15,763 bases of DNA from an uncultured Erysipelotrichaceae bacterium (GTDB lineage Bacteria; Bacillota_I; Bacilli_A; Erysipelotrichales; Erysipelotrichaceae): contig CALUZL010000007.1 in NCBI GenBank assembly GCA_944325295.1, positions 1 to 15,763 on the forward strand. Direction: 5' to 3'. The position numbers were made by a program, and so were the translations under genes. Positions 1-5,347 of this stretch are shown piece by piece; the first letter of the stretch is position 1; each line of letters begins with the position of its first letter. The notes under the pieces were generated by a model. That model did not search any database and had not been told where the DNA came from. It worked only from the letters and a program-made list of their open reading frames with translations.

Positions 1-176
1 TTTTATGCAGTGTGTAAGAAAGATAAATCAGAACTTATCAATTTATTGAAACAAAACCGGTAGAATGGTATTGAAGATTAGAATCCTGTGTCCTGAAAAA
101 TACGATTGCTGCATAGCAATATAAAAATACACAATCCTTGTTTTTATTCTTGCAGATTTTCGTATATTAAGAGAAT

Positions 177-200
177 AAAAAAAGAAGTATCCAAACTTCT
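177..200 (-). terminator. Intrinsic terminator of rplM-rpsI
   Basis: Read on the minus strand, a 6-bp stem (AGAAGT / ACTTCT, loop TTGGAT) is followed directly by a run of seven T. It lies about 40 nt past the rpsI stop and points the right way to end the ribosomal operon. The stem is short and AT-rich, so strength is uncertain. A second small hairpin at 105-120 (ATTGCT-GCAT-AGCAAT) lies further downstream and could be a back-up. I see no gene in 1-241. Confidence 0.6.
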
Positions 201-241
201 CACAAAGTCTAGATACCTCTCTGATCTTCTCAATACAACGA

Positions 242-646
242 TTAACGTTTTGAGAACTGTGGCGCTCTTCTTGCACCTTTAAGACCGTATTTCTTACGTT
301 CTTTAGCACGTGCATCACGTGTCAGATAACCTGCAGCCTTTAATGCCGGACGGTAATCATCGCCGGCTTCTAACAGTGCTCTTGCGATACCATGACGCAT
401 AGCACCGGCCTGACCGGTAAAACCGCCGCCGTAAACGTTGATGTAAACATCGAACTGATCAGCCGTGTTTGTCAAAACAAGCGGTGACTTAACGACCATT
501 CTCAGTGTTTCCTGTGGTAAGTACTCATCTAAAGTCTTATCACCGACCGTGATGTTGCCTGTACCGGGAGTCATATAGACCCTGGCAACTGATGATTTAC
601 GTCTTCCGGTTCCAAGATATGTTATATTTGTCTTCTTCTTAGCCAT
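242..646 (-). CDS. rpsI: 30S ribosomal protein S9
   Basis: S9 (uS9) of the small ribosomal subunit; its C-terminal tail reaches the P-site tRNA. The 134-residue product has the family hallmarks: GTGRRKSSVARV near the N-terminus, the NVYGGGFTGQAGAMRHGIARAL segment at about 70-91, and a basic tail ending APQFSKR, with the expected terminal SKR. The ATG is preceded by AGGAGGAGA, which overlaps the stop codon of rplM only 14 nt upstream, so the two genes are translated as a pair, as in most bacteria. A terminator follows. Length is normal (about 130 residues) and nothing is missing. Confidence 0.98.
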   Translation of the reverse strand: MAKKKTNITYLGTGRRKSSVARVYMTPGTGNITVGDKTLDEYLPQETLRMVVKSPLVLTNTADQFDVYINVYGGGFTGQAGAMRHGIARALLEAGDDYRPALKAAGYLTRDARAKERKKYGLKGARRAPQFSKR

Positions 647-660
647 TATCTACTCTCCTC

Positions 661-1092
661 CTACTTGTCTAACTCAACGGGTTTCTGTGCTGTATGCGGG
701 TGCTCGGCACCTTCATACACGAACAAGTGAGTACGAATACGATCGCCAAGTTTGTTGTGAGGCAACATACCTTTGACAGCTTTCTCTACAAGCTCGACCG
801 GATATTCTCTTTTCATAAGACCAATGCTTCTGGCTCTTAAGCCACCCGGATACATCGAGTGATTGTAGTAGAATTTCTTCTCTTCCTGATCACCGGTGTA
901 TACGACCTTTGAAGCATTGATGATGATGACATAATCACCGCAATCAACGTTTGGTGTGTATGTAGGTTTGTGTTTTCCGCGTAAGATCGTAGCCGCCTTA
1001 GTCGCTAAACGACCGAGGTTTTGACCTTCAGCGTCGATCACATACCATTCCTTTTTGACCTCTGCAGGTTTAAGCATCGTTGTTTGACGCAT
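661..1092 (-). CDS. rplM: 50S ribosomal protein L13
   Basis: L13 (uL13), an early assembly protein of the large subunit that binds 23S rRNA. The 143-residue product starts MRQTTMLKP like Bacillus L13 (MRTTPMA) and carries WYVIDAEGQNLGRLATKAA, ILRGKHKPTYTPNVDCGD (about 37-54), the YPGGLRARS and VKGMLPHNKLGDR segments, and the C-terminal EHPHTAQKP. Start choice: the ATG at 1092 has AAGAGGT about 9 nt upstream; the ATG just before it is followed at once by a stop. It is the first gene of the rplM-rpsI pair and has its own promoter plus a folded leader upstream, which suggests feedback control by L13 itself. Confidence 0.98.
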   Translation of the reverse strand: MRQTTMLKPAEVKKEWYVIDAEGQNLGRLATKAATILRGKHKPTYTPNVDCGDYVIIINASKVVYTGDQEEKKFYYNHSMYPGGLRARSIGLMKREYPVELVEKAVKGMLPHNKLGDRIRTHLFVYEGAEHPHTAQKPVELDK

Positions 1093-1183
1093 TTTACATT
1101 TACCTCTTTTCTATATGTAGTTTCCGGGGCTACCTATAACAAAAGGTGTGCCTAATTATTCTATTAGAAACACACCCTTATTT
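1093..1183 (-). promoter_or_regulatory. Structured 5' leader of rplM, candidate L13 autoregulatory element
   Basis: Two hairpins fill the leader on the minus strand. Hairpin 1 (1141-1179): a 9-bp stem AAGGGTGTG / CACACCTTT with one G-U, a 3/1 internal loop, then CTAAT / ATTAG with a 6-nt loop. Hairpin 2 (1112-1138): TATA-G-GTAG / CTAC-A-TATA, a G-A mismatch inside, loop CCCCGGAAA. Hairpin 2 ends 2-3 nt before the Shine-Dalgarno (AAGAGGT). Hairpin 1 starts about 4 nt after the predicted transcription start. L13 leaders are a known Bacillota ribosomal leader class, thought to bind L13. I cannot compare with the family model, so the assignment rests on position and fold. Confidence 0.6.
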
Positions 1184-1189
1184 CAAGAG

Positions 1190-1217
1190 ATTATCTGAAA
1201 ACTTCAACTAAAAACAA
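1190..1217 (-). promoter_or_regulatory. Predicted sigma-A promoter of rplM-rpsI
   Basis: On the minus strand, -35 TTGTTT (1212-1217) and -10 GATAAT (1190-1195, 5 of 6 matches) are 16 bp apart. The predicted start near 1183 is just 5' of the first leader hairpin, which supports the call. The -35 is weak (3 of 6). Confidence 0.5.
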
Positions 1218-1268
1218 CTAAAAGATCATTTTCATCCTTAAGGAAACGACCTTTTTCTGCAAGTTTCT

Positions 1269-2795
1269 TTAAATACGGCTCAGTTTCTTGAGAGCTTTTT
1301 GCATCCTGAGGCGCAATATCGTGCTGGCGCTGCCAAAGTCGAAGATCAAACTGTCCTTTGTTTCGATAATAGTCTTGGCACCCACTCTTTTTATCTCGTC
1401 ATAGGAGACTTTTTCAAGGTCTTCAAGTTCGATCTCAAGGGTAAAAAGGGCACTTGAAACTTTTTTGATATTATTGCTGCCGCCGACACCGTCAAATATG
1501 CGGTCAATGATAACGCTTGATCGGTTGGTACCGATGAGGTCATAGGCAAAATAGCGATAATAGGCGATCGTCATAAAGAAGTAGACGATAAAAAAGATAA
1601 TGCCTACCACTAAGATTATCATGATCGCATGGCTATATTGCGGGGTTCTGACATTGATGATGTAGTCGCAAAAAGCACCGGGCATCGCGCTCACCGTCGA
1701 TCCGCTGAAACTGAAACCCAAAAAGGCACTGCTTAAAAACAAGATCGCAAAAAGCGAGGCAAAAAGAACTAAGTGTGCCGCAAGTAAAAGCGGCGAAGTG
1801 AAAAGCAGCACTAACTCTAAGACAAGCGGATTGCCACAGACAAAAGACAATAAGATCGAGCCGATCAAAAACAGTAAATGTCGATGTCTTTCTTTCTTAT
1901 CGCTTATCGTAAAATACAACCCGAGATAAAGTCCCGGCAGTGCAAACATGTTGATCACGTAGTACGGTGTGATAAACCTTCCGGCTCCCTTATAGGTCAA
2001 AAGGGCATCCGGCATATAAGACCAGATGTTCACATCGCCCAGTACCGTTGTTCCGCCTAAAGAGGCATAAGTACCGCCGCTTGCTGAAAACCAAAACGGA
2101 TATCTTATGATGTTGCCAAGTCCGAGGATCGATAAGACGCGATCCAAAAACCCATAGACGCTAAGTCTTAAAGGATCACTTATGTCTTCGGCGATCCAGG
2201 TTATCATATGGCTTAAGAAATTGATGAAATACGGCCAGATCAAAACGATGATGATGCCGAAAAGACCGCAAAGAACGGTATTGTAGAGCATGGCTCGTGA
2301 ATCATCGCTCATGAACCCGAAAAAGCTGTAGATGCTTTTCTTGCGCGACTTGAGATAGCTGTATCTGGTGATAAAGGCAACCCCAAAAGAACCGATGAGA
2401 CCGGTCTGCAAAGGGTAATAGGTATCGACACCCGTATTATAAGAGAGTCCCAAGACATTGCTGTAGGCTTGTGTCAAAAGGTCATGTCTACCAAAAAACA
2501 TCGTTACGACCAAGAAAGTCACATAACCGATGACCGCCAAGATCGCCGGCATGCCGCTGTTAGCTCTTTTGGCGACCAGATTGATCAAAAAGATCACCGG
2601 CATATTGATCACTAAAAAATGACCGATACGATAAAGTATCTGTCCTGTAAGCAAGATATAAGGATTGGTTATCGTGTAAAAAATATTCACGTTCTCGTTT
2701 TGGATGAGGTAGCCGATCGCGATGAATACAAACGCAAAGTAGAGTACTTTTATCGGTAATCGACAGTTGTCATAAAGCATGTTCCACTTTTTCAT
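1269..2795 (-). CDS. Degenerate PTS glucose-family EIIC-EIIB homologue
   Basis: A 508-residue polytopic membrane protein related to glucose/N-acetylglucosamine-type PTS permeases. Residues about 10-415 resemble EIIC: the early segment with NMPVIFLINLVAKRANSG (64-81), AVIGYVTFLVV (87-97), NMFALPGLYLGLY (282-294) and LLFTSPLLLAAH (330-341). Residues about 430-500 resemble an EIIB domain (NNIKKVSSALFTLEIEL..., then EIKRVGAKTIIE). Key sites look lost: where EIIB has D-A-C-I, with the phosphorylated Cys, this protein has S-S-A-L (A449). Where EIIC has GITEPIEF it has GNPLVLEL (321-328), so the sugar-binding Glu is Leu324. The His-His usual before the PF motif is also absent (GLGNIIRYPF). No EIIA is encoded nearby. 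No Shine-Dalgarno precedes the ATG. It is probably not a normal sugar phosphotransferase; a sensor, facilitator or diverged transporter are possible. Alignment was by eye. Confidence 0.85.
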   Translation of the reverse strand: MKKWNMLYDNCRLPIKVLYFAFVFIAIGYLIQNENVNIFYTITNPYILLTGQILYRIGHFLVINMPVIFLINLVAKRANSGMPAILAVIGYVTFLVVTMFFGRHDLLTQAYSNVLGLSYNTGVDTYYPLQTGLIGSFGVAFITRYSYLKSRKKSIYSFFGFMSDDSRAMLYNTVLCGLFGIIIVLIWPYFINFLSHMITWIAEDISDPLRLSVYGFLDRVLSILGLGNIIRYPFWFSASGGTYASLGGTTVLGDVNIWSYMPDALLTYKGAGRFITPYYVINMFALPGLYLGLYFTISDKKERHRHLLFLIGSILLSFVCGNPLVLELVLLFTSPLLLAAHLVLFASLFAILFLSSAFLGFSFSGSTVSAMPGAFCDYIINVRTPQYSHAIMIILVVGIIFFIVYFFMTIAYYRYFAYDLIGTNRSSVIIDRIFDGVGGSNNIKKVSSALFTLEIELEDLEKVSYDEIKRVGAKTIIETKDSLIFDFGSASTILRLRMQKALKKLSRI

Positions 2796-2801
2796 ATCTA
2801 T

Positions 2802-2810
2802 ATCTTACCA
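2802..2810 (-). promoter_or_regulatory. Possible extended -10 of the PTS-like gene
   Basis: On the minus strand TGGTAAGAT is an extended -10 (TGn plus TAAGAT, 4 of 6). The expected transcription start falls on the A of the ATG at 2795, so the mRNA may be leaderless; there is no Shine-Dalgarno. No good -35 is visible. Confidence 0.35.
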
Positions 2811-2819
2811 TAAAACCGC

Positions 2820-2825
2820 TATAAT
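2820..2825 (+). promoter_or_regulatory. -10 box of the CYTH/DJ-1 operon
   Basis: A perfect TATAAT ends 7 nt before the ATG at 2833, so transcription should begin at 2832-2833, on or next to the start codon. No recognisable -35 is seen at 16-18 bp. It is divergent from the PTS-like gene, with only 37 bp between the two start codons. Confidence 0.5.
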
Positions 2826-2832
2826 GATAGGT

Positions 2833-3888
2833 ATGGAAAAGTATCACGTCGAAAAAGAATACAAGGTAAAGATCAGTGCCGCTCAATACCAAAGACTTCT
2901 AAACACCCTGCCATTAAAGTCGCTTCTAAAACAGACCAATTATTACTACAAAGCCAAAAAAGACATGGGGATAAGGATCAGAGAAGTGGATGGGAAGTAC
3001 ACTTTTACGCTCAAACACTACGATGGCAAAGAAGTCAAAGAGTATGAGTTTCCCATAAAAGAGAGATCTCTAAAAGATGAAAGGATCCAAGACCTGCTTA
3101 AAACTTTCGCTATAAATACGCGCTACTTGGGAAAAATGATCAATACGCGCGCCAATGTCGAATACCCCAAAGCCATCTTATCTTTGGATAAGTCCGAATA
3201 TCTTGGAAAAGTTGATTATGAGCTCGAATACGAGCTTAAAGATAGTAAAATAGATGATATAGATAATCTGAAGGAGATATTGAAGATGATGAACATTGAA
3301 TGTGTATTTTCTGATTCGACCAAATACGAGAGGTTCAACGCTGCCCTGACGGCAAAAGCGGCGATCTTTTGTGCTGATGGCCTTGAAGAATGTGAGGCGC
3401 TTATGACCATGGATCTTTTAAAGCGCGGCGGCATCTATGTCGACCTTGTATCCGTTGAAGATCACTTAGAGATAACCTCAAGCCACAATCTGCACTTTCG
3501 CTGCGACAAATACTTTGAAGACATCGATAAAGATGATTACGATGTCCTGATATTGCCCGGCGGCATCAAGGGCACACAGACTTTATCAGTAAATTTCCAA
3601 CTGATCGAACTTTTGAAAAAATATAAAGAAAATGACAAACTCATCGCTGCCATCTGTGCTGCTCCGAGTATCTTTGTCAAAAACGGACTTGTTGAAGACG
3701 GAAAGTTTACGGTCTATCCGGGTTTTGAATCCGGGCTTACATCTTCGCACAAAAAAGCATATGTCGACGGCAATGTCATAACGGCCAGGGGTGTCGGTGC
3801 CGTTATCGATTTTGCCTATGCGATCATCTTTTGTCTTTTAGATGAAGAGACTGCTGACAAAGTCTTAGAAGAGATCCAATATCAGTGA
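2833..3888 (+). CDS. CYTH-domain / DJ-1 (PfpI-type) fusion protein
   Basis: A 351-residue two-domain protein. Residues 1-170 form a CYTH (triphosphate tunnel) domain: the ExExK signature is E7-K-E9-Y-K11, followed by the basic strand GIRIR (46-50), K61, and the acidic strand DYELEYEL (128-135), ending in STKYERF as CYTH proteins often do. CYTH enzymes hydrolyse inorganic or organic triphosphates such as thiamine triphosphate. Residues about 174-351 form a DJ-1/ThiJ domain: AAIFCADGLEECEA with the conserved Glu188, LPGGIKG (241-247), the nucleophile elbow IAAICAAP with Cys275, and ITARGVGAVIDFAYAII near the end. Both active sites look intact. The start at 2833 is chosen because the -10 box covers the earlier ATG at 2824. 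The stop overlaps yaaA by 4 nt. Specific substrate unknown. Confidence 0.9.
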   Translation: MEKYHVEKEYKVKISAAQYQRLLNTLPLKSLLKQTNYYYKAKKDMGIRIREVDGKYTFTLKHYDGKEVKEYEFPIKERSLKDERIQDLLKTFAINTRYLGKMINTRANVEYPKAILSLDKSEYLGKVDYELEYELKDSKIDDIDNLKEILKMMNIECVFSDSTKYERFNAALTAKAAIFCADGLEECEALMTMDLLKRGGIYVDLVSVEDHLEITSSHNLHFRCDKYFEDIDKDDYDVLILPGGIKGTQTLSVNFQLIELLKKYKENDKLIAAICAAPSIFVKNGLVEDGKFTVYPGFESGLTSSHKKAYVDGNVITARGVGAVIDFAYAIIFCLLDEETADKVLEEIQYQ

Positions 3889-4595
3889 AGATCATTATTT
3901 CCCCGGCAAAAAAGATCAGTGCTAAAAACGACTTTACTTTTTTGAACACTTTGCCCAAACATCAAGATCGGGCCGTCCACCTTTACGACATCTTAAAGAA
4001 ACTTACAAAAGATGAGTTAAAAGCAGTCTATAAAGCTTCTGATGCGATCGTCACTAAAAGTTATGATGACATCCATAATTTTGACATCAACAAGGGTTTC
4101 CTGCATGCCCTTTTGGCTTACGATGGCATCCAATACCAAGCGATGGCCCCCTCTGTCCTCGATGAAGATGCCCTCACGTACTTAAATGAGCATCTTAGGA
4201 TCCTGTCCGGACTTTATGGTGCTCTTTCGCCCTTTGATCTCATAATCCCTTATCGTTTAGAGATGGGACAGTCACTTTCGGGTCTTGACCTTTATGATTT
4301 CTGGTCTGATCTCTATAAAGACTTTCAAGATGAAGATTTCGTCATCGATCTTGCCAGCAACGAGTACAGCAAAGCCATAACGCCCTATCTTAAAAGGGTG
4401 ATCCGTGTGACCTTTTTAAACGATGGCATCATCAAAGCCACTTACGCCAAGAAAGCTCGCGGAGCCATGGTCCGCTACCTTGCCCAACACAAGATCAGCG
4501 ATCCTAAGGCTATAGTAAACTTTAAGGATTTGCATTATCATTATAGTGAAGAACTTTCAAAAGCAGATGAATATGTCTTTGTGGAGGAAGAATGA
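3885..4595 (+). CDS. yaaA: Peroxide stress protein YaaA (DUF328/UPF0246)
   Basis: A 236-residue full-length YaaA-family protein. In Escherichia coli YaaA is induced by OxyR and limits free intracellular iron during hydrogen peroxide stress. Visible family motifs: MKIIISPAKK at the N-terminus, AYDGIQYQ (78-85), LRILSGLYGALSPFDLI then IPYRLEMG (104-128), DLASNEYSKA (155-164), and KKARGAMVRYLA (189-200). The start is GTG within the GTGA overlap with the upstream CYTH/DJ-1 stop, so translation is probably coupled; only a weak AAGAGAT lies upstream. The next gene starts in an ATGA overlap. Pairing with a DJ-1 domain and a thioredoxin-fold protein supports a redox role for the whole operon, by inference. 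Confidence 0.95.
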   Translation: MKIIISPAKKISAKNDFTFLNTLPKHQDRAVHLYDILKKLTKDELKAVYKASDAIVTKSYDDIHNFDINKGFLHALLAYDGIQYQAMAPSVLDEDALTYLNEHLRILSGLYGALSPFDLIIPYRLEMGQSLSGLDLYDFWSDLYKDFQDEDFVIDLASNEYSKAITPYLKRVIRVTFLNDGIIKATYAKKARGAMVRYLAQHKISDPKAIVNFKDLHYHYSEELSKADEYVFVEEE

Positions 4596-4942
4596 AATAT
4601 CTCGTATTGTGTTATAAAAAGTGCAGCACCTGCAAAAAAGCCCTGAAGTTTCTCGATGACGCCCATATCGAATACGAACTTCGCGACATCAAAGACGATC
4701 GGCCAAATAGTGATGAACTTGAGAGCTGGCAGAAACTGGCCAAGGTCGATATCGATCGCTTTTTTAACACGCATGGCACCCTATACAAAGAGTTAGGACT
4801 TAAAGATAAGCTCAAAGGGCTCAGCTATGCTGAAAAGCTTGATCTTTTAAAGACCGATGGCATGCTTGTGAAAAGACCGCTTTTGATCGGAAAAGACAGA
4901 GTCCTTGTCGGTTTTAATCCAAAGGAATGGGAGAATTTATGA
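4592..4942 (+). CDS. ArsC/Spx-family thioredoxin-fold protein
   Basis: A 116-residue protein of the ArsC/Spx/YffB family. The N-terminal CSTCKKA (C11, C14) is a CxxC redox motif in the expected place after the first strand. FFNTHGTLYKELGLKDKL (57-74) and MLVKRPLLIGKDRVLVGF (91-108, with R95-P96) match the group of small arsenate-reductase-like proteins such as Bacillus YusI better than the transcription regulator Spx. Arsenate reduction is not shown by the sequence, and no arsR, arsB or acr3 is nearby. GGAGG sits about 7 nt before the ATG, which overlaps the yaaA stop as ATGA. The likely role is thiol-disulfide chemistry in the same stress operon; the substrate is unknown. Confidence 0.88.
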   Translation: MKYLVLCYKKCSTCKKALKFLDDAHIEYELRDIKDDRPNSDELESWQKLAKVDIDRFFNTHGTLYKELGLKDKLKGLSYAEKLDLLKTDGMLVKRPLLIGKDRVLVGFNPKEWENL

Positions 4943-5286
4943 AGACGATCTTTGCGGTCATATTTGTATTACTTTCGACGCTATCGGTAAGTGCTTCAAC
5001 GACTACCGATACCGTCTATCTCATCAAGTATAATGATCTGTTGATCCCTTTTCTGAGTGCTTTGGCGATCTACCTTTTCTGTACAGTCTTATACATCTAT
5101 ACGATCTTTACAAACGAAAGGATCAACCGCAAAAAAAGCTTGCTCGTTGCTACGCTTTTGTGGGTTATCATCCTGATCTGTCTTTGTACCTACTTCAATA
5201 ATAATGACAGTATATTGGCTACATTGGCCCTATGTGTCATAACTTATCTTTTTATTGCTTTTCGAAGTTTCAAAAGATCATCATAA
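4939..5286 (+). CDS. Small membrane protein with signal-like N-terminus
   Basis: A 115-residue hypothetical protein that I do not recognise. Residues 1-20 (MKTIFAVIFVLLSTLSVSAS) look like a signal peptide or first membrane segment with a possible cleavage after SAS. Three further hydrophobic segments follow at about 33-55, 66-85 and 92-108, separated by short loops containing NERINRKK and FNNND; the C-terminus is basic (RSFKRSS). The start at 4939 is preferred over the ATG at 4927 because it forms an ATGA overlap with the preceding stop and has GGGAG 6 nt upstream. It is the last gene of the plus-strand operon, directly before a strong terminator. Confidence 0.75.
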   Translation: MKTIFAVIFVLLSTLSVSASTTTDTVYLIKYNDLLIPFLSALAIYLFCTVLYIYTIFTNERINRKKSLLVATLLWVIILICLCTYFNNNDSILATLALCVITYLFIAFRSFKRSS

Positions 5287-5288
5287 CC

Positions 5289-5312
5289 GAGCGATTTCAT
5301 CGCTCTTTTTTT
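5289..5312 (+). terminator. Terminator of the CYTH/DJ-1-yaaA operon
   Basis: A perfect 7-bp stem GAGCGAT / ATCGCTC with loop TTC is followed by seven T. It lies 2 nt after the stop codon of the small membrane protein. This is a textbook intrinsic terminator. Confidence 0.9.
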
Positions 5313-5323
5313 ATGACGAGCAC

Positions 5324-5347
5324 AAAAAAAGAGCCCCAGGGCTCTTT
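5324..5347 (-). terminator. Terminator of the folC-uvrA-hprK-lgt operon
   Basis: On the minus strand, an 8-bp stem AAAGAGCC / GGCTCTTT (loop CTGG) runs into a T tract. The 5' arm overlaps the TAA stop of the lgt-HAD gene. Together with the plus-strand terminator at 5289-5312 it separates the two convergent operons within about 60 bp. Confidence 0.88.

Noticed and set aside
141..181. 10-bp inverted repeat TTTTTATTCT / AGAATAAAAA with a 21-nt spacer
   Set aside because: Arms are almost pure A/T in an AT-rich gap, so chance is likely; it is not placed as an operator and no gene begins there.
43..318. 91-codon minus-strand open frame overlapping the 3' end of rpsI
   Set aside because: It overlaps rpsI in another frame, has AT-rich low-information content and no Shine-Dalgarno, and runs across the rpsI terminator.
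2779..2832. 18-residue upstream extension of the CYTH/DJ-1 protein (starts at 2779 or 2824)
   Set aside because: The extension lies over the divergent promoter region; the ATG at 2824 overlaps the -10 box and CYTH proteins begin close to the ExExK motif.
4927..4938. Four extra N-terminal residues on the small membrane protein
   Set aside because: The ATG at 4939 gives the ATGA overlap and the better Shine-Dalgarno spacing, and the signal-like segment starts there.
4592..4942. Arsenic-resistance gene
   Set aside because: The fold is ArsC-like, but no ars genes are adjacent and the family includes many proteins without arsenate activity, so a specific arsC name was not used.
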